Assembly (NCBI GenBank): GCA_009704425.1
Contig: WLEG01000070.1
Location: forward strand, 1-8,340
Source of the DNA: Actinomycetota bacterium
GTDB taxonomy: Bacteria > Actinomycetota > Acidimicrobiia > Acidimicrobiales > Ilumatobacteraceae
Length of the DNA stretch: 8,340 bases
Reading direction: 5' to 3'
Shown here in pieces: positions 1 through 6,765 of the stretch; the stretch's first letter is position 1, and each line of letters starts with the position of its first letter. The notes beneath the pieces are model-generated. The model was not told the DNA's origin. It saw only the letters and a program-made list of their open reading frames with translations, and searched no databases. Position numbers and translations under genes: made by a program.

Positions 1-818
1 ATGAACGGAGCCTTGGGCGACGATCGATAGGGCTTGTCCTCGACCGAGCGCACGGTGACGGGGGCGTCGGCCAAGCGGGCGACCAGGCTGTGGGCGGCGG
101 CTTCGCTCAGCACCACGACACCGTCCTTCACCCGACCGGTGCTGTCGAAATCCTTGCCGGTGGCCACCCGACTGCCGTCGAGTTCCAACAAGGCGGCCTT
201 GAACGAGGGCGACGTGGCCGACACCAGGTCGAGGCCCCAGTAGCCCGCGGTCACGAAGGCGATGCGTTCGCGTTCGCGTTCCACGATGAGACGCACGGTG
301 GGGCTCTGCACGCGACCGGCCGACAGTCCTCGGTTCACTTTCCTCCACAACACGGGTGAGACCTCGTATCCGAACAGGCGGTCGAGGATGCGACGGGTTT
401 CGGCCGCGTCAACCAGACCGAAGTCCAGGTCGCGCGGCGTGGCGAAGGCGTGGCTGATGGCGGCCTTGGTGATCTCGTGGAACACCACGCGGTGCACGGG
501 CACGCCGGGTTTGATGGCCGACTTCAGGTTCTCGACCAGGTGCCAACTGATGGCCTCGCCCTCGCGGTCCTCGTCCGTCGCCAGATACACGGCGCTGGCC
601 TGCTTCACCAGTTGGCGCAACTCCTTGACCACCTTGGCACCGCGCTCGGTGAGCTCGTACGTGGGCTTGAAGTGGTTGTCGACGTCGACGGCCAATCCCT
701 TGGAGGGAAGGTCGGCCACGTGACCGACGGAGGCGCGGACGTCGTACTCCGAGCCCAGGAAAGACGCGATGGTCTTGGCCTTGGCGGGTGATTCGACGAT
801 GACGAGGGGCTTGGACAT
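1..818 (-). CDS. topA: DNA topoisomerase I (type IA), N-terminal part, runs off left edge
   Basis: Relaxes negative supercoils by cutting and passing a single DNA strand; an essential cytoplasmic enzyme. The 272 visible codons hold the Toprim domain: start MSKPLVIVESPAKAKTIASF with the metal/acid-base Glu at residue 9, and ATDEDREGEAISWH with the D82-x-D84-x-E86 metal triad. Next come FHEIT (about 113-117), the DAAETRRILDRLFGYEVSP segment (about 137-155) and LSAGRVQSPTVRLIVERE (about 165-181), all typical of the family. The catalytic tyrosine and any C-terminal zinc or basic repeats lie outside the window. The ATG at 816-818 is chosen because the protein then begins exactly at the conserved family N-terminus. 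No Shine-Dalgarno precedes it; instead there is an AT-only run. The gene lies 35 bp downstream of the MMPL transporter on the same strand. Identification is secure. Confidence 0.96.
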   Translation of the reverse strand, partial: MSKPLVIVESPAKAKTIASFLGSEYDVRASVGHVADLPSKGLAVDVDNHFKPTYELTERGAKVVKELRQLVKQASAVYLATDEDREGEAISWHLVENLKSAIKPGVPVHRVVFHEITKAAISHAFATPRDLDFGLVDAAETRRILDRLFGYEVSPVLWRKVNRGLSAGRVQSPTVRLIVERERERIAFVTAGYWGLDLVSATSPSFKAALLELDGSRVATGKDFDSTGRVKDGVVVLSEAAAHSLVARLADAPVTVRSVEDKPYRSSPKAPF

Positions 819-827
819 ATATATAAA
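816..827 (-). promoter_or_regulatory. AT-only run abutting the topA start codon, no Shine-Dalgarno
   Basis: Reading toward topA, the bases before and into the start are CGCTTTATATATATG. A 9-base A/T run directly touches the ATG in an otherwise GC-rich window, and no AGGAGG-like element occurs in the 35 bp after the preceding stop. An unstructured A/T leader can support ribosome entry without a Shine-Dalgarno. The easily melted DNA could also matter for a gene whose family is often controlled by supercoiling. Both roles are inference. It is not placed well to act as a -10 box for this start, because transcription would then begin inside the gene. Confidence 0.35.
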
Positions 828-853
828 GCGTTACGAGAGACCGGAGAGGTTTG

Positions 854-3166
854 TCAAGCCGTCTGTTTATCGGCGATGTGCGAGTGCCCCTCCACGTCGA
901 TCTTCGGAAGCACCCGATCGAGCCACTTCGGGATCCACCAGTTGCGAGCCCCGAGAAGTTCCATCGTCGCAGGTACGAGCACCATTCGCACCAGAGTGGC
1001 GTCGATGAGAACGGCCACGGCGAGACCCATGCCGAAAAGTTTCACGGTACGGTCGTCACCGGCCACGAAACTTCCGAAAACGGCGACCATGATCAGCGCC
1101 GCGGCGGTGATCACACGGGCGGTGGCGGCCAGTCCGTCGGCCACCGCGGTGGCGTTGTCACCCGTGCGGTCGAACTCCTCCTTCATGCGCGACAAGAGGA
1201 ACACCTCGTAGTCCATCGACAAACCGAACACGATGGCGAACAACATCATGGGAATGAACGGATCGATGGGTCCGGGGGCACCCATGCCGATCAGATCGGC
1301 GCCCCAACCCCACTGGAAGATGGCCACCACGATTCCGTAGGCGGCCCCGATGGACAACAGATTCATGACGACGGCTTTCAACGGAACCAGAAGGCTCCGG
1401 AACACCGCCATCAACAACAGGAACGACAGCAACAACACGGCTCCGACGAACAGGAACACCCGTCGGCCGAAGTAGTCGCTCAGATCCACGCCGATCGCGG
1501 TGAAGCCACCGACGTTCACCACCACACCCGAGTCACCGATGGCTGCCGGCAGAACATCGTCGCGCAAGCGGTGGACCAGTTCGGCCGTGCCCTCGGCTTG
1601 CGGTGATTCGCGTTGCACGACCTTCCAGAGCACGAGATTCCCGGGTGCGGGCATGCCGGGAGACACCAGCACCACGTCGGGATCGGCGTCGACGGCGGCA
1701 CCGATGCGATCGAGCGTCTCCTGGCTCGTGCCCGGGGGCACCTCGGCGACCAACTGCAACGGTCCGTTGAAGCCGGGTCCGAAGCCCTCGGCCAACAGGT
1801 CGTAGGCGCGACGCGCGGTCTGCCACTCGGCACGATTGCCGTTGTCGCTCAGCGCCAGACGCATCCCGAGCAGCGGGATGGTGAGGATGAGAAGCACCCC
1901 GAGGCCCGCGAGGAATGACGTCCAGGGCCGCTTCTGGATGAAGCGACTCCAACGGAACCAGAACTGTCGGTCCTTGGGCTTGGGGGCCCGATGCTTGATG
2001 GGCACCCGCCACGACGTCACGAGGAAGCTGAGTGCGACGATCGCCGCGGCGACCAACAAACCGACGAGAAGAAGATTGATGGTTCCGAGGAAGATGATTC
2101 CGAACAGCGACATCGATGCGAAGACGATCAAGGACCACAAGGCGGCACGCGTGGTGACGTCGATGCGATGTCCGACGAGCGACAGCAACGCGGGGAGCAA
2201 GGTGAGGGCCGCGATCACCATCACGCCCACCGTGGCCGATCCACCGATGGCCAGTCCGTAGATGAACTTCATGCCCATCATGTACATGCCGAGCAACGAG
2301 ATCATCACGGTGATCCCGGCGAACAGAACCGCGCGTCCGGCGGTGTCGATGGCTTCCACCGTGGCGTCCTCGGGACTCATGTTCGCTCGCAAACCCTCGC
2401 GGAATCGCGTGACGATGAAGAGCGCGTAGTCGATACCCACCCCGAGTCCGATCATCGCGCCGATCTGCACCACGAACTCGGGCATCTCCATCACGTGGCT
2501 GAGGATGGTGATGATCGCGATGCCGGTGCCGAGTCCGACGAGCGCGGTCCCGATGGGGAGTCCCATGGCCAACACCGAACCGAAGGCCAACACCAGGATG
2601 ATGACGGCGGCCAACAGCCCCACCACTTCGCTCTCGGGCAATTCGAACGACACGAAAGGGTCACCGCCGTACTCGATCACCAGATCGGCGGGCAGGTCGC
2701 CCGACGCGATGATGGGGTCACCGATCTCGCGAATGTGCTCGCCGATCAGTTCCAGATCGCCCTGTGATTCACCCGAAGGGAGACCCAGCACGGCGTAGGC
2801 GATCGTGCCCGACTCGCTGACGAGCGAGGCGTCGTCGAAGGGGCTCGTGATGCGCACGCCTTCCACACCGGTGACGATCGCGTCGAGGAAGACGTCGATT
2901 CCTTCGCGGACCTCGGCGTCGTCGAATCCCCGCGGCGATTCGAACACGATCTGGGCGTCGGTGATGCTGTCGCTGTCGGGGAAAGCGGCCTGCAACAGAT
3001 CGAGGGCCCGCAGACTCTGCGAGTCGGGGATGGAGAAACGCGTCTCGAACGCGCCACCACCCATGGCACCGTTCGCGACGCTCGTGCCGCCGATCAGCGT
3101 GACGAGCCAGATGATGATGGTGAGCCAACGATGGCGGAAGCACCAGCGACCGAGACGAGCGAGCAT
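854..3166 (-). CDS. MMPL-family (RND superfamily) transporter with extra TM hairpin
   Basis: A 770-residue inner-membrane transporter probably driven by proton flux; in actinobacteria relatives export lipids or other hydrophobic compounds, but the substrate here is unknown. Layout: TM1 about 14-34, extracytoplasmic porter domain about 40-185, TM2-TM6 about 187-331, an extra hydrophobic hairpin about 343-385, a basic loop (KHRAPKPKDR), TM7 about 416-438, second porter domain about 440-565, TM8-TM12 about 570-738. The two proton-relay Asp-Tyr pairs typical of MmpL proteins are present: D246-Y247 in GLGVGIDYALFIVTRF and D652-Y653 in GLSMDYEVFLLSR. The ATG at 3164-3166 is supported by an AGAGGA Shine-Dalgarno 4 bases upstream, and TM1 begins soon after the start. 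The gene is divergent from rsgA and upstream of topA. Family assignment is firm, specific function is not. Confidence 0.93.
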   Translation of the reverse strand: MLARLGRWCFRHRWLTIIIWLVTLIGGTSVANGAMGGGAFETRFSIPDSQSLRALDLLQAAFPDSDSITDAQIVFESPRGFDDAEVREGIDVFLDAIVTGVEGVRITSPFDDASLVSESGTIAYAVLGLPSGESQGDLELIGEHIREIGDPIIASGDLPADLVIEYGGDPFVSFELPESEVVGLLAAVIILVLAFGSVLAMGLPIGTALVGLGTGIAIITILSHVMEMPEFVVQIGAMIGLGVGIDYALFIVTRFREGLRANMSPEDATVEAIDTAGRAVLFAGITVMISLLGMYMMGMKFIYGLAIGGSATVGVMVIAALTLLPALLSLVGHRIDVTTRAALWSLIVFASMSLFGIIFLGTINLLLVGLLVAAAIVALSFLVTSWRVPIKHRAPKPKDRQFWFRWSRFIQKRPWTSFLAGLGVLLILTIPLLGMRLALSDNGNRAEWQTARRAYDLLAEGFGPGFNGPLQLVAEVPPGTSQETLDRIGAAVDADPDVVLVSPGMPAPGNLVLWKVVQRESPQAEGTAELVHRLRDDVLPAAIGDSGVVVNVGGFTAIGVDLSDYFGRRVFLFVGAVLLLSFLLLMAVFRSLLVPLKAVVMNLLSIGAAYGIVVAIFQWGWGADLIGMGAPGPIDPFIPMMLFAIVFGLSMDYEVFLLSRMKEEFDRTGDNATAVADGLAATARVITAAALIMVAVFGSFVAGDDRTVKLFGMGLAVAVLIDATLVRMVLVPATMELLGARNWWIPKWLDRVLPKIDVEGHSHIADKQTA

Positions 3167-3170
3167 GTTT

Positions 3171-3176
3171 TCCTCT
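3171..3176 (-). promoter_or_regulatory. Shine-Dalgarno AGAGGA of the MMPL gene
   Basis: On the minus strand AGAGGA is followed by AAAC and then the ATG, so the purine-rich core lies 4 bases before the start. It fixes the start at 3166. It is one of only two clear Shine-Dalgarno sequences I see in the window. Confidence 0.6.
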
Positions 3177-3218
3177 GGCGCCGTTGGGGGTTACGGATGT
3201 ACTGCGCCTCCGGCAGGC

Positions 3219-3224
3219 TACGGT
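3219..3224 (+). promoter_or_regulatory. Possible -10 box (TACGGT) giving a leaderless rsgA mRNA
   Basis: TACGGT matches the actinobacterial TANNNT -10 pattern and ends 7 bases before the GTG at 3232. That is where transcription would begin on or next to the start codon. No Shine-Dalgarno precedes this GTG, which agrees with a leaderless transcript. I see no convincing -35 element 16-18 bases upstream. The box lies in the 65-bp divergent gap between the MMPL gene and rsgA. Confidence 0.4.
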
Positions 3225-3231
3225 CACCCAT

Positions 3232-4305
3232 GTGAGCGACCCTCGAACCGCGCTTGGTTGGAATGTCACATGGGATGCCGTGTGGGATTCGATCGAACAC
3301 GCGCGCCCGGCGGGGGCCGAGACCCCCGTGAGTCGCGGCCCCGGTCGTGTCGCGCGTTTGGATCGTGGGTGGAGCACCATCTGGTACGGCCCACCCTCGA
3401 GTGACCTCGCGCCGGTTCGGGCGCGCAACATCGGCGCCGAGGTGGCCGTGGGCGACTGGGTGGTGGTGTCGGACGACGGTGAACGGGTGGAAACGGTTCT
3501 GCCCCGGCAGAGCGCGTTCATGCGTCGGGCCAGTTTCGAGGGTCAGCGCGCCGAGGCTCACACCATCGCGGCCAACATCGACGTGGTGTTCCTGCTGCAC
3601 GCGTTGGTGTCACCGCCGAATCAACGACGTCTGGAACGCGAGTTGGTCCTGGCCTTCGACAGCGGAGCGCAACCGGTTCTGGTGCTCACCAAGTTGGACC
3701 TCATGGACGACGCCGAGGAGACGGCCCGACGGGTCGCCACCCTCGAGGCGGTGGCCCCCGGGGTACCGGTGCACGTGGTCAGCGGTATCCGTGGTGACGG
3801 TCTCGACGCCTTGCGCGGATACGCCAGGGGATATCGATCGGTGGCGTTGTTGGGGGCCAGTGGCGTGGGCAAGAGCACCATCGTGAACACGCTCGTGGGC
3901 GGCCAGGTGCAGAGCACCGGCGTGGTCCGCGAGGGTGATCAACGTGGACGGCACACCACCACCGCGGTGCAACTGGTCGCGCTTCCGTCGGACCCCGTCG
4001 GCGCGGAGGGATGGCTGATCGACACGCCCGGAGTGCGCGCCGTGAGTCTGTGGTCCAGCGGCACCGGGATCGAGCGGGCCTTCGCCGACGTCTTCGCGTT
4101 GTCCGAGTCGTGTCGATTCCGGGACTGCAAGCACGAGGAGGAGCCGGACTGCGCCGTTGCCGCCGCCGTGCGCGCCGGTTCGCTCGATCCCCGTCGTCTC
4201 GACAGCATGAAGCGCCTGGTGGCCGAGGAGGCCGCTTTGGAAGAGGAACAGAAGGCGCGTCTGAAGGTGGAGGATCGACGAGGTTTCCGCAAACGAAAGC
4301 CGTGA
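3232..4305 (+). CDS. rsgA: Ribosome small-subunit-dependent GTPase A (RsgA/YjeQ)
   Basis: A circularly permuted GTPase that acts in late 30S ribosomal subunit maturation and is stimulated by the 30S subunit. From the GTG at 3232 it is 357 residues. An OB-fold covers about 37-90 (GRVARLDRG onward). The GTPase motifs come in the permuted order: G4 TKLD 153-156, G5 around 184 (SGIRGDG), P-loop GASGVGKST 208-216, the RsgA hallmark GRHTTT 239-244 and G3 DTPG 264-267. The C-terminal zinc knuckle is C294-x4-C299-x-H301-x5-C307, followed by a charged helical tail ending in KRKP. TKxD in place of NKxD is known in this family. An in-frame TTG at 3184 would add 16 residues, but GTG 3232 puts the start next to the conserved LGW.. 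segment and just behind a -10-like box. Its stop lies 4 bp from the photolyase stop on the other strand. Confidence 0.96.
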   Translation: MSDPRTALGWNVTWDAVWDSIEHARPAGAETPVSRGPGRVARLDRGWSTIWYGPPSSDLAPVRARNIGAEVAVGDWVVVSDDGERVETVLPRQSAFMRRASFEGQRAEAHTIAANIDVVFLLHALVSPPNQRRLERELVLAFDSGAQPVLVLTKLDLMDDAEETARRVATLEAVAPGVPVHVVSGIRGDGLDALRGYARGYRSVALLGASGVGKSTIVNTLVGGQVQSTGVVREGDQRGRHTTTAVQLVALPSDPVGAEGWLIDTPGVRAVSLWSSGTGIERAFADVFALSESCRFRDCKHEEEPDCAVAAAVRAGSLDPRRLDSMKRLVAEEAALEEEQKARLKVEDRRGFRKRKP

Positions 4306-4309
4306 TCGT

Positions 4310-5833
4310 TCAGAGCTCGCCGTTGTCGAGTCGCCGCAATACCGTCACCGCGTGTTCGCGCACCGCATCGATGTCGCCCAATCGTTGAGCGGCGCGCACC
4401 TGTTGGGCCACGCGTGGGTTCCGCACGAATCGATCCTGGTGTCGCATCATGAAATCCCAATAGAGCGTGGTGAAGGGGCAGGCGTCGTCGCCGGTGCGCT
4501 TCGCCCGGTCGTAGCGGCATCCCTTGCAGTAGTCGCTCATCTTGTGGACGTAGGCACCGCCCGACGCGTAGGGCTTGGTGGCCATGATGCCCCCGTCGGC
4601 GTATTGCGACATTCCGATCACGTTGGGCACCATCACCCACTCGGCACCGTCGACGAAATTCGCCCACATCCAGTCGGTGAGTGAACGCGGATCGATTCCG
4701 GCGGTCAGGGACAGGTTGCCGATGAGCATCAGGCGTTGGATGTGATGCGCCCAGCCGTGCTGGCGGATCTCGCTCATCACCGTGCTCATGCACCGCATGG
4801 ACGTCTCGCCGGTGGTGAACAGTGGCGGCAACGGTCGGTCGGCGTTCAGGGCGTTCATGTCCGCGTAGTCGGGCATCCCCTCCCAGTAGAGACCCCACAC
4901 GTACTCGCGCCAGCCGATGACCTGTCGGATGAATCCCTCGGCCGATGCGACGGGAACCCGTCCGTCGTCGAACGCCTTCTGCACCGCGTCGCAGACTTCG
5001 GCGGGGGTGAGCAGACCGATGTTCAGGTACGGGGACAACAACGAGTGGGCCAGATGCCAACTCTGGGTGGTCATGGCATCCTCGTGCGGGCCGAACTCGG
5101 GCAACAGATCGTCGACGAAGTGTCGTAGACGACGCAACGCACCCGCGCGCGTGGTGGCCCACAAACCGCGGGGATCGTCCCCGATGCAGTGCGGACGCAG
5201 TTCGGCGATCACCTCGTGATCGAGTTCGTCCGGCTCGTCCGTGAGCGGAGCGGGCCAACGGCCGGCCGCGTTCTTCGGCGGAGGCTCGCGGTTCTCGGCG
5301 TCGTGATTCCACACCCCGCTCACCGGCTGGTCGCCGTCCATGAGATAACCGAGTCGCCGTCGCTGCCAGCGGTAGAAGTCCTCCATCTTGAAGGTCTTGC
5401 GCCCGGTCAGCCAGTCGGACTTCCACGCGGCGAATTCGTCGTAGTGACACAGGAACTGGTTGCCCCGCACGACGGTGCAATCGTTGGCGCGGACCATGCG
5501 CAACGCCGACCAACTGGCGGGCTCCATCACCTCGACGGCGGCGGGCGCGAACTCGGCGCGGTGTTCGCGAAGTCCGGCCACGAGCGAATCGGCGCGGCGG
5601 TAGTCCACCTGCCATCCGTCGGCCGCCAGCTCGCGGGCGAAACGTCGCATCGCACAGATCACCAGGTGGGCGCGCTGGATGTGCCAGGACTTCGACGCCA
5701 CCTTGGCCCGGCTCTCCACCATCAACACCCGGTGGGTCGCCGGGGAAGCCGCCGCCAACGCGGCGAAGGACCGGTTCAGTTGGTCGCCGAGAACCCAGAC
5801 CGTGCGGTCGGGAGCGGAAGCGACGCGGGCCAT
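4310..5833 (-). CDS. FeS-type (6-4) photolyase / cryptochrome-like protein (PhrB/FeS-BCP class)
   Basis: A cytoplasmic flavoprotein of the deoxyribodipyrimidine photolyase-related class. Members use blue light to repair (6-4) UV lesions in DNA, or act as photoreceptors, and carry a [4Fe-4S] cluster as well as FAD. The 507 residues match the usual family length. The N-terminal antenna domain starts VWVLGDQLN (about 12-20). The helical FAD domain includes WHLAHSLLSPYLNIGLL (about 259-275), FIRQVIGWREYVWGLYW (about 301-317) and GWAHHIQRLM with the His pair 363-364. Four cluster ligands are visible: C348 (MRCMS), C436 and C439 (YCKGCRYD) and C452 (ACPFTTLYWDF). As I recall PhrB (350, 438, 441, 454), they have the same spacing shifted by two. 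The ATG at 5831-5833 lacks a Shine-Dalgarno and follows the STAS gene by 21 bp, so it may be the last gene of the pilus transcript. Repair versus signalling cannot be settled from sequence alone. Confidence 0.93.
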   Translation of the reverse strand: MARVASAPDRTVWVLGDQLNRSFAALAAASPATHRVLMVESRAKVASKSWHIQRAHLVICAMRRFARELAADGWQVDYRRADSLVAGLREHRAEFAPAAVEVMEPASWSALRMVRANDCTVVRGNQFLCHYDEFAAWKSDWLTGRKTFKMEDFYRWQRRRLGYLMDGDQPVSGVWNHDAENREPPPKNAAGRWPAPLTDEPDELDHEVIAELRPHCIGDDPRGLWATTRAGALRRLRHFVDDLLPEFGPHEDAMTTQSWHLAHSLLSPYLNIGLLTPAEVCDAVQKAFDDGRVPVASAEGFIRQVIGWREYVWGLYWEGMPDYADMNALNADRPLPPLFTTGETSMRCMSTVMSEIRQHGWAHHIQRLMLIGNLSLTAGIDPRSLTDWMWANFVDGAEWVMVPNVIGMSQYADGGIMATKPYASGGAYVHKMSDYCKGCRYDRAKRTGDDACPFTTLYWDFMMRHQDRFVRNPRVAQQVRAAQRLGDIDAVREHAVTVLRRLDNGEL

Positions 5834-5854
5834 GCGTTCAGTGTGGTGCGCGCG

Positions 5855-6187
5855 TCACGGGGATGCGATGTCGAGCACGGACGACACGATGGGAACACCG
5901 GCGCCCACTCCCATGCGCCGAAGTCGATCGATGATGTCGGGGTTCGTGCACACCACCGCGAGCGGATCACCCGCGTCACGCCGGCGGGCGGCGACTCCGA
6001 GCAGGATTCCGACCGCGGCATCGTCGAGGACCGTGATCCCGTCGAGGTCCAGAACGGCCGACATCGACGGTCGAAGATGTTTGGTGAGGGCGTCCGAGAA
6101 GCGGGGCAACGAGGACAGGTCGAGGGCGCCGTCGAAGGCCAGCACGAGATGCCGACCGATCTCCTGGGTGCTCACCCGCAGACTCAC
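5855..6187 (-). CDS. STAS-domain protein, anti-sigma-factor-antagonist-like, Asp at the phospho-Ser position
   Basis: A single-domain protein of 110 residues that spans a whole STAS fold. Relatives such as SpoIIAA and RsbV bind anti-sigma kinases and are switched off when a conserved Ser or Thr is phosphorylated. The fold shows in the strand LVLAFDGALDLSS (about 14-26), the core VLDLDGITVLDDAAVGILLG (about 45-64) and LAVVCTNPDIIDRLRRMGV (about 75-93). SpoIIAA has D-S-S-G-L-G at the switch; here it reads D55-D56-A57-A58-V59-G60, so the phosphoacceptor Ser is Asp. It starts at GTG 6185-6187, 4 bp after the stop of the TadE-like gene; another GTG four codons later is possible. No kinase partner or sigma factor lies in the window. 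It could instead be a non-switching scaffold for the pilus genes ahead of it. Confidence 0.82.
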   Translation of the reverse strand: MSLRVSTQEIGRHLVLAFDGALDLSSLPRFSDALTKHLRPSMSAVLDLDGITVLDDAAVGILLGVAARRRDAGDPLAVVCTNPDIIDRLRRMGVGAGVPIVSSVLDIASP

Positions 6188-6191
6188 GTCG

Positions 6192-6584
6192 TCAACCTAG
6201 CGGTGGCTCGCGCAGCAAGGTGAGCTCCGAATCGACGGTCACGTCGGGGAAGAAGCGCCCCACCACGGGTACGTCGGTGGGGATCGTTCGTCGCACGCGA
6301 ACCGTGACGTAGCGGCCATCGTCGTCGACCAACACCGTGGCCCCGCCGCCCAGGAGTTCGTCCACCCTCTCGCGCGCGGCAATGGTCGGCGACGAGGCGA
6401 CGCTGGCCGACCGAGCGGCGTTCCACGTGACGCTCTCCAACCGGGCGCGTTCGGTGAGCACGACGGCCACCTGCACCACGGCCAGCACGAGGATCACCGC
6501 GAGCGGCAGGGTGAGAACGAACTCGACGGCCGCTTGACCGCGGTCTCGATGGACCGTTTCAGGGCAGTTTGGACGTGATGCCAT
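6192..6584 (-). CDS. TadE-like pseudopilin of the Tad pilus
   Basis: A minor pilin-like membrane protein of Tad/Flp (type IVc) pilus assembly, 130 residues from the ATG at 6582-6584. After a 16-residue polar, partly basic leader comes the prepilin-peptidase site G16|QAAVEF with the conserved Glu at mature position 5. It leads into a hydrophobic helix (LTLPLAVILVLAVVQVAVVL, about 23-42) and a soluble C-terminal part rich in short strands (YVTVRVRR, VTVDSELTLL). The ATG overlaps the prepilin gene by 26 bp. A GTG at 6623 would add 13 residues but overlaps more. No Shine-Dalgarno is evident, so translation probably depends on coupling to the pilin gene. No partner TadF or TadG gene follows; the STAS gene is next, after 4 bp. 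Confidence 0.82.
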   Translation of the reverse strand: MASRPNCPETVHRDRGQAAVEFVLTLPLAVILVLAVVQVAVVLTERARLESVTWNAARSASVASSPTIAARERVDELLGGGATVLVDDDGRYVTVRVRRTIPTDVPVVGRFFPDVTVDSELTLLREPPLG

Positions 6585-6753
6585 CGATGACACCGTCGAA
6601 GAGCGAGCCGATCTTTCCGGCACCGCCTCCGCCGGTGGCCCAGGCGATGACCAACAGTGCGATCAAACCGGCGGCCAGCATGACCAAGGCGTATTCCGAC
6701 GTCGCCTGTCCGACATCGCGAACGGGTCGTGTGTCCGGGTTCTCGTGTTCCAT
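6559..6753 (-). CDS. Flp-type small prepilin (major Tad pilin candidate)
   Basis: A 64-residue prepilin, likely the structural subunit of the Tad pilus. The leader is MEHENPDTRPVRDVG, then the type IVb prepilin cleavage site G15|QATSEYALVML with Glu at +5 and Tyr at +6 of the mature chain, the Flp signature. One hydrophobic helix runs about 22-39 (LVMLAAGLIALLVIAWAT). A glycine-rich hinge GGGGAGK and a short amphipathic tail follow; the mature protein would be 49 residues. Start ATG 6751-6753 is chosen over a longer in-frame reading (6849) because it has a strong AAAGGA Shine-Dalgarno and gives a normal leader length. It lies 11 bp after the tadC stop. It also resembles short actinobacterial DUF4244-type pilin-like proteins found in such clusters. 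Confidence 0.85.
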   Translation of the reverse strand: MEHENPDTRPVRDVGQATSEYALVMLAAGLIALLVIAWATGGGGAGKIGSLFDGVIDGITSKLP

Positions 6754-6759
6754 GGGTTG

Positions 6760-6765
6760 TCCTTT
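6760..6765 (-). promoter_or_regulatory. Strong Shine-Dalgarno AAAGGA of the prepilin gene
   Basis: AAAGGA begins at the last base of the tadC stop and is followed by six bases and the ATG. It is the best ribosome binding site in the pilus block. That fits the need for many copies of the major pilin relative to the neighbouring assembly proteins, and it decides the pilin start. Confidence 0.65.

Noticed and set aside
262..281. Short direct repeat of CGTTCG-like units.
   Set aside because: It encodes the ERERER stretch after LIVE in topA, a normal part of the protein, and shows no sign of a mobile or regulatory repeat.
851..2767. Long plus-strand reading frames (851-1606 and 1991-2767), rich in His, Gln, Asp and Gly.
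   Set aside because: They lie wholly antisense to the MMPL gene and show the low-complexity composition expected from the complement of GC-rich coding sequence; no domain is recognisable.
3184..3231. TTG start for rsgA, 16 codons upstream of GTG 3232.
   Set aside because: The added residues are not like the RsgA N-terminus and the region holds a -10-like box; GTG 3232 is the better start, though the TTG is not excluded.
4300..4330. Possible bidirectional terminator between rsgA and the photolyase gene.
   Set aside because: No stem of useful length followed by a T-run could be found by eye in either direction.
3939..5615. A 558-residue minus-strand frame, extremely Arg-rich.
   Set aside because: It overlaps the photolyase in another frame on the same strand and rsgA on the other; both of those have clear catalytic motifs, while this frame has none.
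5189..6223. A 344-residue plus-strand frame across the photolyase and STAS genes.
   Set aside because: It is antisense to two recognisable proteins and has no family signature.
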